Of a DNA stretch of 64,000 nt, positions 55,068 to 64,000 are shown one piece after another. The notes under the pieces were generated by a model. That model did no database searches, was not told where the DNA came from, and saw nothing but the letters and a program-made list of their open reading frames with translations. The DNA lies in NCBI GenBank assembly GCA_017502125.1, contig JAFVVN010000047.1:1-64000 (forward strand), in the 5' to 3' direction. A program made the translations under genes and the position numbers. Origin of the DNA: Bacteroidales bacterium (GTDB taxonomy: Bacteria > Bacteroidota > Bacteroidia > Bacteroidales > UBA932). Within the stretch, counting starts at the first letter, position 1; every line of letters begins with the position of its first letter.

Positions 55068-55942
55068 AATCCTTTGTACTCAGGGTCAAAAATCAGGTTA
55101 AGCGTATGAGCAAGACGATAAGCACAGATCTGAATCTGATATATTATGAAATCGCCATGTTCGCGATAAAAGGAATCATCATATGCCTTTCCCGGCTTCC
55201 AGCCCCATTCATAGATTTCCCAGCACCTTGCGGCACTTTCGTCTATCCAGTCCTTCACACTGCCCTCGACCACTCGACGGCGTGAAGCCACACTCATGGT
55301 ATCGATGTGTTCGGTGTATGGTTTAAGCTTCATATCGAACTCCGGATGTATCCTTTCTCCTGCACGGTCAAAAAGACCGTGATATGAATCAGCCTTGCCA
55401 TTGTACGAGCCGTTTTCGAAGCCCCACCGGGAATCAAGACCGGTCTCTCCTTTCGAATCGGTCGGCATGTTCTCATAATAGTAGTGAGCCGGGCAGTGAG
55501 CATCTCCCATAAGATGGGTCAGGTACTTGAGATTGATGACCACGGCCGAATCCGACAACTCCTTATAGTTCTTTAACTGTTCAATGCAGCCCAGCAGGTA
55601 AGGCATTCCGTTTCCGTTCGGATCCTTTCTTCCCGACTCCATCATCACCTTGCCGCTCATATCGACCGAGAACATATGCCAGTAGGTGGTTCCCTGGATG
55701 TATTCCGGAGCCTCGCTCCAGTCCATTCCGCCCCAGTCATAGTCACGATAGACATCCATCCACAACGATATGTCAGCAAGAGGGACATCAAGATATCTGT
55801 CAAGCTGAGCCTTTGTGGTCTCGGTGCAGTTGCGTTGCGCCATATAGCCTATGAGCTTATGCGACCATGCCCAGCCATAGGACGCTACGGAAAAGCACAG
55901 TACTGCAAGAATCGACACTATCAGTTTACGTATCATAGACAT
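55064..55942 (-). CDS. Exported S1/P1-family nuclease homologue
   Basis: 292 aa. Zn-dependent single-strand-specific nuclease/3'-nucleotidase family. Signal peptide ends near residue 23, leaving a tryptophan-rich mature N-terminus (WAWSHKLIGYMAQ). The zinc-ligand core HLMGDAHCPAH (consensus HxxGDxHQPLH) is present. The usual NLHxVWD motif appears as SYHGLFD, and W-to-H spacing at the N-terminus is one shorter than in nuclease P1, so specificity may differ. Found inside the susCD operon, coupled to the receptor gene. Confidence 0.85.
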   Translation of the reverse strand: MSMIRKLIVSILAVLCFSVASYGWAWSHKLIGYMAQRNCTETTKAQLDRYLDVPLADISLWMDVYRDYDWGGMDWSEAPEYIQGTTYWHMFSVDMSGKVMMESGRKDPNGNGMPYLLGCIEQLKNYKELSDSAVVINLKYLTHLMGDAHCPAHYYYENMPTDSKGETGLDSRWGFENGSYNGKADSYHGLFDRAGERIHPEFDMKLKPYTEHIDTMSVASRRRVVEGSVKDWIDESAARCWEIYEWGWKPGKAYDDSFYREHGDFIIYQIQICAYRLAHTLNLIFDPEYKGL

Positions 55943-55945
55943 AGA

Positions 55946-57580
55946 TTATTTCTTATATTCAATGAAAATCGATCCGAACGAAATGAGGGACCTGGCCTCA
56001 GACGCACGGGTTATGTCATAGCTACCGGGAACCTCGGCAGGTTCATGCGGGTGCGATCTGAGCGCGAATCCCATTCTCCCGGCCGGCATAAGCCTTATGA
56101 TGACCTTATCCTTGCCGGCGGCCTCATCCGGAAGGTTGAACACATGTCCCTGGGAGCCCATTCCGAAGTCATACTGGGTGTTGAAGTTCTTGTTGTACTT
56201 GCCTGTGTTCACCTTCTTGCACCAGCATGGAAGCGGACGGAGCGAGAAGGATTCGTCTCCCGTACATGCTTCCGGAAGAGTCTTGAACTCTCCGCCATCT
56301 ATGGAGCACTGAACCTGCCATCTTGCAGGGAAGCCCCATGAATTGACCATATTGACGTCTCCAGCTGTGAGTTCGAAACAAAGCTGCATCTGCTGTCCCG
56401 GCTTGACCTTGGCTGCCGAAAACTCAAGGAATATGGAATTCACAGACTCTGCGTTGCCCATATTGTCCCAGTTGTACCAGTCCCTTGCCATGCAGTCGAA
56501 CATTATAGCTCCATGCCACACGGCACCCTGTCTTGCGGATGTGATGTTGTTCCAGTCGCTGGTCGTATAGGTCTTGGCGCCGCTGTCTGTCCACAAATAT
56601 GATTTCGCACCTGTGTCGCTCATGATCCTGTCTCCGGTCTGGGGCTGTTCGCTCGGACCTGCCTTCTCATAGTCCAGCTGCTTTCCGTTGAATCCGTCAA
56701 GAATCCATCCTGTGAGCATTGTCCATGCGGAAGACTTCTTCTTCGGATCTATCTTTATGTCATTTTTTCCGAGAGGTCTGATCAGATAGCGGCCGGTGTT
56801 GCTTCCATATCTTCGCATCTGCTCGTCCGTGATGATTCCGGTGAGCATGCCTGAGCCCTGAGGGACACCGTCTCCGTCCCTTCTCCAGTCACACAGAGTG
56901 TTGACAGCCATGCCGATTGCGTTTCCGTGGGAATCCTTCATCATGGCACGGCCACCGTCCATACGGTAGTTGACCTCCTTCTTGTAGTCCTTGTGATATT
57001 TCTCGACATACTGGCCGTAGTTCTCCTTGATATTGATGATGGCTCCGTCCTTGAAGGCGAACTCCATATCCTTGAGGGTGACCCGGGTGAAGATGTCGGC
57101 ATCGGTCAGTTCGTTGATGAGCCTTTCCTTCACCGGAACATCCTGCTCGGAGCCGCTCCTTCTTGAAACCACTGCAAGAGGAGTGAGCCCGGCCACAGTC
57201 ACGGAACCGGTCCTGTCATTCACTCTCAGACGTCCCCCGTTCACATCAAGCACGATGACATCGTACATCTGAAGATCGTTATACGACTTCGAATCAAAGA
57301 TAAGACGCATGCCCCTGGACCCGTCATGTTCCTGGACATAGACAGTCTTCCTTGTCATGGCCATATCCACTTCCCTGAAGCTGAGATTGGGATTCAGGGC
57401 CACGTTTTCATTGGTGCAGTCACTGATCACGACCACCTCCATGAGAGGTACTCCGGAGAGCTTAGGTCTGAACCCGGGCCTTGCCCTGCCTGCCAGATCG
57501 TCGATCGGTCCGGCAAGGCAGAACTGTCCGAGCAGTGTCAGAATGCACACTGACAGAATATGCTTCATTGCTGTTTTCAT
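55946..57580 (-). CDS. Exported DUF5689-type protein, paralogue 2
   Basis: 544 aa. Signal peptide (MKHILSVCILTLLGQFCLA, from residue 5). Same architecture as the gene at 51234: OB-like repeats with LTDADIFTRVTLKDMEFAF and NTLCDWRRDGDGVPQGSGM...GRYLIRPLGKNDI, then a beta-sandwich with NSWGFPARWQVQCSIDGG. The two paralogues diverge strongly, so their ligands may differ. Three bases from the nuclease gene, and its start overlaps the upstream gene's stop by 4 bases. Confidence 0.75.
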   Translation of the reverse strand: MKTAMKHILSVCILTLLGQFCLAGPIDDLAGRARPGFRPKLSGVPLMEVVVISDCTNENVALNPNLSFREVDMAMTRKTVYVQEHDGSRGMRLIFDSKSYNDLQMYDVIVLDVNGGRLRVNDRTGSVTVAGLTPLAVVSRRSGSEQDVPVKERLINELTDADIFTRVTLKDMEFAFKDGAIINIKENYGQYVEKYHKDYKKEVNYRMDGGRAMMKDSHGNAIGMAVNTLCDWRRDGDGVPQGSGMLTGIITDEQMRRYGSNTGRYLIRPLGKNDIKIDPKKKSSAWTMLTGWILDGFNGKQLDYEKAGPSEQPQTGDRIMSDTGAKSYLWTDSGAKTYTTSDWNNITSARQGAVWHGAIMFDCMARDWYNWDNMGNAESVNSIFLEFSAAKVKPGQQMQLCFELTAGDVNMVNSWGFPARWQVQCSIDGGEFKTLPEACTGDESFSLRPLPCWCKKVNTGKYNKNFNTQYDFGMGSQGHVFNLPDEAAGKDKVIIRLMPAGRMGFALRSHPHEPAEVPGSYDITRASEARSLISFGSIFIEYKK

Positions 57581-60500
57581 TTGAAATCTCCGAACTGGAT
57601 GCTATCAGTCACCTTATAGTCTGATCCGGTGCCGAAGCACATACCCTTGTAATTATCCGCAGTCAGATCAGTTCCCTCGAAAGAGCCCTTTACCCAAATG
57701 TTTGAAAGGGTTGTAGTAATCTTACCATCCTTTGTCTGATCTGTCAGACGACCCACAAACATTCCTGAATATCCTGCGCCCTTGGAAACCACGGCTGCAT
57801 TGACTGAGCAGTTACTTATATCAGTAGTCTTATTAGCCTCAACCTGTCCGATAAATCCACCGATATACTGATTCGCGTAGGTATTATTTACTGCCATGGT
57901 ACTATGGGTGTCTGATATCGTATTGTCATAGCAGATGCCGACAACCGCACCCAATGTAGCCTTTCCACCGCTTGCATTGTTGGTGAGAGTTCCGCTCATT
58001 GTACAGTTCTTCACGACAAGGCTCTTGTTCGGCATCTGACCGACGAGACCTCCCATATAGATGTTCAAGGCTGTTGTGGTCCTGTCGTTGGTCACATCAC
58101 CTGTGTTGTCGCAACCGTCAAGGGTCACAGCTTCGTCAGCATATCCCAGAACTCCTCCGATTGCCATAGGATATGGATCAGCGGCAGAATTGAAGCTGAC
58201 TGTAACAGAGTTCTTATTATCACAGTTTGTCAATGTGATTGCCTTGGTAGGAGCATATCCGACGATTCCGCCGACGCAGCCGGCATTGGTCTCGGATGCA
58301 TCCTTGACCTCACCGTTGTTGGTACAGTCTGTAATCGTACCATTCTCCGCACTACCTACGATACCTCCAAGCCTGAAATGCTTGAAGCTGTTCTTGAACT
58401 GAGCGCTTGAGGTGTTGGTTACAGAGCCGTTGTTCACACAACCTTTCAGAGTTCCGTTCACCCGGTAGTATCCGACAATTCCTCCTGTAAATATACTCCA
58501 CTCCCCGGCACCTGACGAGCCATTCAGGACAGCACCGTTATTTGTACAGCCAGAAACATCGGAAACATATGTGTCATTGTTCTCGAGACCGTTAAGGAAA
58601 GCGGCGATTCCACCGACATACATGCGTGACGCACCGGCTCCGGTCTTCTCAACCTTTCCTGAATTTGAACAGTTATCTATAGTGAGCTTACATGGCTGAT
58701 ATACCTTGTCTGCAATATTGCCGGCATGACCGCCAAGGATTCCTGCCACCCCACTAAGCATGGTTCCATCCTCAGCACCTGCCGCATCGAAAATGACATC
58801 ACCGCTGTTTGTGTTGTCCTTGATGGTGTTTTCACCGTTTGTGGCAGCCTCAATTCGTCCCACGATACCGCCGAGGGTAACTCCGTTGCCGGCAGGCGCA
58901 TCTCCTGTATTTGTCACCTTTCCTGCATTACTGTTACCGGTCACGACTGTATTAGCCTTCTGAATCATTCCGACAACGCCACCAAGAGAAACGCGGCTGA
59001 CAACCTTGGTATTCACCACATCCCCATGGTTCTCACAACCTGACACGGTGTTGACATCAGCGATTCCGCCTATATTTCCGACAACGCCGCCTAGTGCAGT
59101 CCAGTTGCTGACAGCACCGCTATTTGTGACAGGACCGTAGTTCTTGAAGCCTGTAACGTTGATAGGCTTGCTGATGATCGATCCCACGAATCCACCGATA
59201 CGTACGACACCGGATGCAGAGGATTCGTTGGTCAGAGCACCCTTTGCAGAACCTGCCTCACCATTCACACAGCCGGTGATCGTGCCGCATGCATTGTTCA
59301 TGAATCCTACGATACCACCGATGTTGGTCGCACCGGTAACTGTTGTAGAAGTGCATGACTTCACGGTACCGAGATTGACGCATGAGTCGAAGTTGACTGT
59401 ATTGGCAATGGCAGCGATACCTCCGAGGTTGACATCCACCTTGGTATCATTGACTCCGTCGAACAATACAGTACCTTGATTTTCGCAGCCGCTCATCGTC
59501 AGACCTACCTTTGTAGCTGCCAATGCAGCAATACCACCGCAATAGACCGTACCGGCCGCCTTTGCAGAATATGTGAGATATCCATAGTTCCTACAGCCGC
59601 TCATCCTGGAGTCTGAGTCGGCAAGGAAATAAGCACAGATTCCACCGAGATAATCTCCCTTGGCACCGCTTGTCGCGTTCTGAGAGATCCTGACATTTCC
59701 GTAGTTAGTCACATTTGTAATCGTGACTCCACCACGCACCTCACCTGCAAGGCTGGCAGCATATACCACATCACCCACAGGAGCTGTCGATGTGAACGAA
59801 CATCCCTCACCGAAAGTAAGGTCCTGGACTGCAGCACCCTGCAGCTTCCTGAAGAATGCAGCATGGCCTTCCTTCTCGATCACGAAATTGTCGATGGTCT
59901 TGCCATTTCCGTGGAAGACACCGCTGAACTGATTCGGAGTCCAGTTGGCAGATGTGATCACACCCTTGCAATCGATGTCTGACTTCAGGAATACGCGGTC
60001 CTCCGGTCTCCACGAAGCGACATCTTCATTCCATGCAAGAAGGTCTTCCGCCGTAGCAATCTCGATGATGGAACGTACTCCGGCATCCATCTGCACAATC
60101 TTGATCTTTGCAGTCGTCCCTTCATAGACAAGAGTGATCTCGACCTCCCTGCTCGCATCTGTGAGATTCTCAAGCAGAGTGTAGCAGAGCATTCCTCCAT
60201 CAACCCTTACATCCTTGACAAACTCTTCGTTTGACACAATACACTCCACTTTCTCGGAAATTCCGGCAAAATTAAGAAGTCCACCCTTGACCACCTCGAA
60301 ACATTCCTTCTCCTCCGGTCCATAGACCACGCTATCATCCAGGATCAGTCTTCCCGGCTCGTTGCTCTGACTGACAATCAATTCCGCCTTGTACTCCACA
60401 TCGTCAGGGTCGGTGAACTGCAATGAAACAGTTGCCTTTCTCTCTGCTCCGGTGTCATTTGCCGGAACCTTGAAAGAAATGTCATAGACAAATTCATCCT

Positions 60501-61023
60501 CTCCGGAGCCATTACCTATCTGACAGTCCTCAATCCATTTCGAATCGGTCTGCGGAACGAGAGTTTCAATGAATGAAGGCGGCAGATTTGATTTCAGTTT
60601 CGCCACCACCGTACCGGCACAATCAGCAAGGTCGATGCCCTCCTGATTCAGGAATTCCATCACCACCTTGGTTATCGGAGACACCTGGACGACAGGTATC
60701 GTCTTGGTTTCCACACCGTCCGAAACAGTCATGGTGAAAGACCTCTTGAGGGCTTCATTCCTGCCGAACTCGATGTTGACCATAGTCACACCGTGTCCGT
60801 AGGTCTTGTCGAAGGTGACCCAGTCCACCTCCTTGTCAAGGGTGATGGTCCAGTCGCCGGAGCAATATACCATGAAGGTATACTTGCCACCCTCATGCTT
60901 GACATCGATCTTATCATAATCGAGTGCAAGCACCTCATATTCTTCCTCAAATTTATCCTGACATGACGGCATTGCCGCGATGCAGGCGAAAAGGATACAG
61001 ATATATTTATATATATTCTTCAT
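57577..61023 (-). CDS. Surface lipoprotein with BACON-like and GLUG repeats
   Basis: 1148 aa. Lipoprotein signal (MKNIYKYICILFACIAAMPSC). Residues about 32-320 form three Ig-like BACON-type domains (e.g. GGKYTFMVYCSGDWTITLD). From about 335 to 1110 a right-handed beta-helix is built from GLUG-type repeats (LGGIVGxx...NxGxV), roughly twenty units. Such proteins bind glycans or serve as surface scaffolds next to SusCD. It follows susD by 6 bases. No catalytic motif was seen, so binding rather than cleavage is likely. Confidence 0.85.
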   Translation of the reverse strand: MKNIYKYICILFACIAAMPSCQDKFEEEYEVLALDYDKIDVKHEGGKYTFMVYCSGDWTITLDKEVDWVTFDKTYGHGVTMVNIEFGRNEALKRSFTMTVSDGVETKTIPVVQVSPITKVVMEFLNQEGIDLADCAGTVVAKLKSNLPPSFIETLVPQTDSKWIEDCQIGNGSGEDEFVYDISFKVPANDTGAERKATVSLQFTDPDDVEYKAELIVSQSNEPGRLILDDSVVYGPEEKECFEVVKGGLLNFAGISEKVECIVSNEEFVKDVRVDGGMLCYTLLENLTDASREVEITLVYEGTTAKIKIVQMDAGVRSIIEIATAEDLLAWNEDVASWRPEDRVFLKSDIDCKGVITSANWTPNQFSGVFHGNGKTIDNFVIEKEGHAAFFRKLQGAAVQDLTFGEGCSFTSTAPVGDVVYAASLAGEVRGGVTITNVTNYGNVRISQNATSGAKGDYLGGICAYFLADSDSRMSGCRNYGYLTYSAKAAGTVYCGGIAALAATKVGLTMSGCENQGTVLFDGVNDTKVDVNLGGIAAIANTVNFDSCVNLGTVKSCTSTTVTGATNIGGIVGFMNNACGTITGCVNGEAGSAKGALTNESSASGVVRIGGFVGSIISKPINVTGFKNYGPVTNSGAVSNWTALGGVVGNIGGIADVNTVSGCENHGDVVNTKVVSRVSLGGVVGMIQKANTVVTGNSNAGKVTNTGDAPAGNGVTLGGIVGRIEAATNGENTIKDNTNSGDVIFDAAGAEDGTMLSGVAGILGGHAGNIADKVYQPCKLTIDNCSNSGKVEKTGAGASRMYVGGIAAFLNGLENNDTYVSDVSGCTNNGAVLNGSSGAGEWSIFTGGIVGYYRVNGTLKGCVNNGSVTNTSSAQFKNSFKHFRLGGIVGSAENGTITDCTNNGEVKDASETNAGCVGGIVGYAPTKAITLTNCDNKNSVTVSFNSAADPYPMAIGGVLGYADEAVTLDGCDNTGDVTNDRTTTALNIYMGGLVGQMPNKSLVVKNCTMSGTLTNNASGGKATLGAVVGICYDNTISDTHSTMAVNNTYANQYIGGFIGQVEANKTTDISNCSVNAAVVSKGAGYSGMFVGRLTDQTKDGKITTTLSNIWVKGSFEGTDLTADNYKGMCFGTGSDYKVTDSIQFGDFK

Positions 61024-61029
61024 AATTCA

Positions 61030-62709
61030 TCAATTAAGACCGGCATTCTCATACTCAGGGTTGGTCAAGGCATATCCGGACAACGCACACTGCTTGTCAG
61101 GAATAGGATAGTACCTGTGGCAAGGCTGAGCATTGTTCTTGATCTGTGAGTTAAACTTCTTGACCTCGTCATACCAGATGCCCCATCGCACCAGGTCGAA
61201 CTTTCTCATGAATTCACCGCCGAGTTCCCTGGCTCTTTCCGCGCGAAGGAAAGTCAGGAAGTCCTCATATCCTGTAAAGTCTGTATATGGATCCACACCT
61301 GCCCTTTCGCGTACCATATTCAGGTAGCGCATGCACATGGCAGGATCATTTTCCAGCTCAGCATGACACTCAGCCATCATCAGGAGGGCATCGGCATATC
61401 TGAAGATACGGTAATTGTTGGAGTCATATGTATTCTCCATATCCGGGCACCAGAATTTAGGACCGGCCCAGCCGATTCCCCAGGTCTTTGTCTCACCAAA
61501 GGTCTCGCCTGTCTCGAGGTTACCCAGACCTACAGCATATTCAACTCTTCGGTCGATCTTCTTTCCTCTGATCTCCTTCTTAGCCCATGCCTCAAGGTCG
61601 ATCTTGGTGAGCCATCTTTCCCTTCCGTCACTGGCCTTATAGGTCGCATCCAAGTCATATGTCAGAGGAAGCGGATCAAACAGACACCTTGCTCCGGACT
61701 CTGAGGTCACCTTTCCATATGCAGGACGGAACAGAGTGAAATAGTCGGTAGCCTTCAACGAATTCCAGTTAGGGAGAGTGGTGCCGTATCCTGTCAGATG
61801 AGCGCCATCGAAGAGGTCCTTTGCCCTGTCATATTTAGGGGTCATGATGGCAGCGACATTACCATAGTATCTCACACCGTCACGCGAATACTCATGCTGG
61901 ATCTCGAAAATGCTCTCAGCGGTATTCTTGTATCTCCACTGAATCTCATGCAGCGGATAACGTGCTTCCGAGAAATCTCCGTAAAGTTTCTCGAGTGAGT
62001 CAAGAGGCTCGAGAGCCATCTCCCACTCCTGGTTCCACATCGCGAACTTGGCCATCAGCATCAGTCCGTGGGCATATCCGCTCCTGTTGTCCGGAGCATC
62101 TCCTCCACGCACCTTCAGACCGTTCTTATCGGTGAAATATGGAATGGCATTGTCACGCAGGTCTTCGTAGAGACACATTCTGATGCTGTCTGCAGGAGTA
62201 CGTGGCAGGTAGCGGATGCTGTCCTGCACCTGATAGCTGTCCACCATGCATGTATAAAACGGCACACCGTCGAACATCGATGTAAGGATGTAATAATACA
62301 TGGCTCTCATCACACGTCCTTCTGCTGCAAGAGGGCCCTTGAGAGAATCTGCGATCGGAGCATTCTCTATGTTCTCAATGGCCTCATTGCAATACATGAT
62401 GCCCTTGTAACCGTTTTCCCAGACCCTTGCTCCTACCTGCGGCTTTGAAGGCGACACATCAAGCGAAGAGTCTCCTGATGATGAAGACGAACGCCAAAGG
62501 TCGCTGCACGCCTCTGTGGCGATCATGAAGTCCGCCACATAGATATTGTTCAAAGGAGCGTAACATGCGTTCAGTGAAGCCTTGCACTGATCCACAGTCT
62601 TATAGAAATTATGCTTGTTGACAAAGAATGTAGGTTCCTCCTTCAGAGAGCAGGATGCCGCAAGGCAAAGAACTGAAACAAGCAGTATATTCTTTAATAT
62701 TCCTTTCAT
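61030..62709 (-). CDS. SusD/RagB-family surface substrate-binding lipoprotein
   Basis: 559 aa from the ATG at 62709, chosen because GGAGGATAG lies just ahead of it and it starts a lipoprotein signal (MKGILKNILLVSVLCLAASC); the ATG at 62724 overlaps the SusC stop and is the alternative. TPR-like helices and the late block NMVRERAGVDPYTDFTGYEDFL...RARELGGEFMRKFDLVRWG are characteristic. Caps the SusC channel to bind glycan or polymer at the cell surface. Substrate unknown. Confidence 0.95.
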   Translation of the reverse strand: MKGILKNILLVSVLCLAASCSLKEEPTFFVNKHNFYKTVDQCKASLNACYAPLNNIYVADFMIATEACSDLWRSSSSSGDSSLDVSPSKPQVGARVWENGYKGIMYCNEAIENIENAPIADSLKGPLAAEGRVMRAMYYYILTSMFDGVPFYTCMVDSYQVQDSIRYLPRTPADSIRMCLYEDLRDNAIPYFTDKNGLKVRGGDAPDNRSGYAHGLMLMAKFAMWNQEWEMALEPLDSLEKLYGDFSEARYPLHEIQWRYKNTAESIFEIQHEYSRDGVRYYGNVAAIMTPKYDRAKDLFDGAHLTGYGTTLPNWNSLKATDYFTLFRPAYGKVTSESGARCLFDPLPLTYDLDATYKASDGRERWLTKIDLEAWAKKEIRGKKIDRRVEYAVGLGNLETGETFGETKTWGIGWAGPKFWCPDMENTYDSNNYRIFRYADALLMMAECHAELENDPAMCMRYLNMVRERAGVDPYTDFTGYEDFLTFLRAERARELGGEFMRKFDLVRWGIWYDEVKKFNSQIKNNAQPCHRYYPIPDKQCALSGYALTNPEYENAGLN

Positions 62710-62723
62710 TTTCCTATCCTCCA

Positions 62724-64000
62724 TTAATAACGAAGTTGAACACTGAGAACCACCATTCTCGCCTTAGGATATGCTCCCATATCCACACGTCTGAGAGTCG
62801 AGTTGCTGCTGTTGGTGGACACATCCGGATCGAAGCCATTGTACTTTGTCCACAGGGCGAGGTTGTCGCCGGTCAGAGTGAATGTCATGTCCTTGAATGT
62901 GTTACCTCTCTTGAACGGCAGAGTATAAGCGACGCTTAATGTCTTGAGTCTCAAGTATGAAGCGTCATGCACCTGTCTTGAGCTTGGCATGAGATTATAA
63001 TCCTTGCCCGGTCTTGGATGCCAGCTGTCAGGGTTACGCACAGGATGCCATGCATCGAGCATATAGCGGTACTGATTGGTTACGATACCACCTCCCATGA
63101 ACATCTCCGACCAGTTGTAGATGCTGCCGCCCAGAGAGTAGATGAAGTACATCGTGAACTTGAAGTTCTTCCAGTGGAAGGTGTTGTTCAGACCTCCGTA
63201 AAGGACCGGGTCTGAATTTCCGAGATATACAAGGTCCTTCTCGGAAAGCACTCCGTTCTGGTCCTGGTCCACATACTTCGGAAGTCCGAGCAGAGTCTTG
63301 ACCGCAGCGTCGTTGGTCTTGTCGGCCAGGGTGGAAGACACATATGTATTCGATTCCTGATAATACTGCTTCAGCTGGTCCTCATTCTGCCATGGACCGG
63401 CATACTCGAATCCCCACAGAGAGTTCAAAGGATAGCCTTTCCTGTATCCATACATCATATATTTGCTGTTTCCCCAGCTTTCGAGGGTGGCCACGTAGTT
63501 TTCATGTCCGATATCCTCCACCATCTGACGATTATGAGAAATGGTGAATGTAGTGCTCCATGAAAAATCCTTGGTGTCGATGTTGCGCGAATCTATCGTG
63601 AGTTCGACACCGCTGTTGGTCGTTTTTCCGAGGTTTGTGAACCTGCTGTTGAATCCCGTGGTCTGAGGAACCTGCACGCTCAGAAGGAGGTCCTTTGTAT
63701 AGGATGTATATGCCTCCGCCGTGAACTTGAGTCTGCCGTCGAGCACCGAAAGGTCAACTCCGAGATTGGCAAGGAAAGTCTTCTCCCATGTGAGGTCCGG
63801 ATTGGCTATACGGTTCAGATAATATGCGGCTGACTGTGTGCCGTCGAAGAGATAGCCTCCTGTCGAACTGGTGTAGGCCTCAAGCGAATTGTAGGTCGGG
63901 ATGGCATCATTACCGGTGAGTCCGGCACTGAGTCTGAGAGAAAGTTCATCGATATCCTTGACCCTGCGGAGGAAGTTCTCCTGCTTCATGTTCCACTTGA
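62724..64000 (-). CDS. SusC/RagA-family TonB-dependent transporter, C-terminal part
   Basis: Cut by the window end; the frame is open to base 64000 (KWNMKQENFLRR) and lacks the plug domain. About 425 residues of barrel are present, with typical SusC sequences (GLNNTFHWKNFKFTMYFIYS, YLRLKTLSVAYTLPF, FDPDVSTNSSNSTLRRVDMG) and the aromatic C-terminus SVQLRY. Its stop overlaps the possible first ATG of susD. Imports oligomers handed over by SusD and heads the eight-gene operon. Confidence 0.95.
   Translation of the reverse strand, partial: KWNMKQENFLRRVKDIDELSLRLSAGLTGNDAIPTYNSLEAYTSSTGGYLFDGTQSAAYYLNRIANPDLTWEKTFLANLGVDLSVLDGRLKFTAEAYTSYTKDLLLSVQVPQTTGFNSRFTNLGKTTNSGVELTIDSRNIDTKDFSWSTTFTISHNRQMVEDIGHENYVATLESWGNSKYMMYGYRKGYPLNSLWGFEYAGPWQNEDQLKQYYQESNTYVSSTLADKTNDAAVKTLLGLPKYVDQDQNGVLSEKDLVYLGNSDPVLYGGLNNTFHWKNFKFTMYFIYSLGGSIYNWSEMFMGGGIVTNQYRYMLDAWHPVRNPDSWHPRPGKDYNLMPSSRQVHDASYLRLKTLSVAYTLPFKRGNTFKDMTFTLTGDNLALWTKYNGFDPDVSTNSSNSTLRRVDMGAYPKARMVVLSVQLRY

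Noticed and set aside
57577..61023. Tandem DNA repeat array in the GLUG gene
   Set aside because: The repeats are conserved at protein level but diverged at DNA level, so there is no recent tandem duplication.
1..64000. tRNA or rRNA genes
   Set aside because: No cloverleaf with a GTTCGANNC-type T-loop or rRNA core sequence was recognised in the gaps between genes on either strand by eye; a tRNAscan/Infernal run would settle this.

Overview
This 64 kb window is chromosomal DNA from a member of the Bacteroidales. The evidence is a SusC/SusD pair, FimA/Mfa-type fimbrial lipoproteins, an Na+-NQR operon, lineage-typical families (DUF4954, DUF4293, DUF5689, BACON/GLUG surface lipoproteins) and promoters of the Bacteroides form TTTG - 18 to 21 nt - TAnnTTTG. 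Genus cannot be fixed by reading alone. I saw no rRNA, tRNA, CRISPR array, prophage or complete classical insertion sequence.

Layout. 1-1914: end of the nqr operon (nqrE, nqrF). 1984-6561 (minus): envelope-glycan operon of a family-2-like glycosyltransferase, a Stealth sugar-phosphotransferase, a diacylglycerol-kinase-like lipid kinase and an LTA-synthase-like phosphoglycerol transferase. A divergent lipid A-type acyltransferase and a second glycosyltransferase follow. 8837-11875: compact fimbrial lipoprotein cassette whose last gene runs antisense into uvrA. 11766-31277: mostly housekeeping (uvrA, pgi, GDPD, purC, DUF4954, recX, a patatin/beta-barrel protein, rlmN, recA, a nucleoside phosphorylase, DUF4293, a membrane LytTR regulator, prfA, tcdA, mazG). 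31335-32648: CoA-transferase. 32649-34342: an IS200-like (Y1/HUH) RAYT-type transposase gene in a nest of palindromes and a minisatellite. 34343-36536: cell-wall genes (mltG, a GH73/LysM protein). 36593-41070: glycerol-1-phosphate cluster (HAD phosphatase, OPA transporter, G1P dehydrogenase, second HAD). 41232-46060: sialidase plus GH2 operon, host-glycan directed. 46061-48960: a small accessory island between 46-bp perfect inverted repeats, one of which includes the end of the GH2 gene; it carries a lipoprotein that may be related to beta-pore-forming toxins, and next to it lies a DUF4160/DUF2442 pair. 49026-64000 (minus): a tightly packed eight-gene SusC/D locus with two DUF5689 proteins, an S1/P1-type nuclease, a second TonB-dependent receptor, a GLUG lipoprotein and a GH3 enzyme.

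How the parts fit. Two loci look built to harvest complex substrates: GH33/GH2 for sialylated host glycans, and the susCD locus for an unknown polymer, where the nuclease suggests a nucleic-acid component. Two clusters concern phosphoglycerol chemistry (3-6 kb and 36-41 kb). The most unusual structures are the 46-bp inverted repeats around the lipoprotein gene, the RAYT gene with flanking palindromes, and the nuclease-containing susCD operon.
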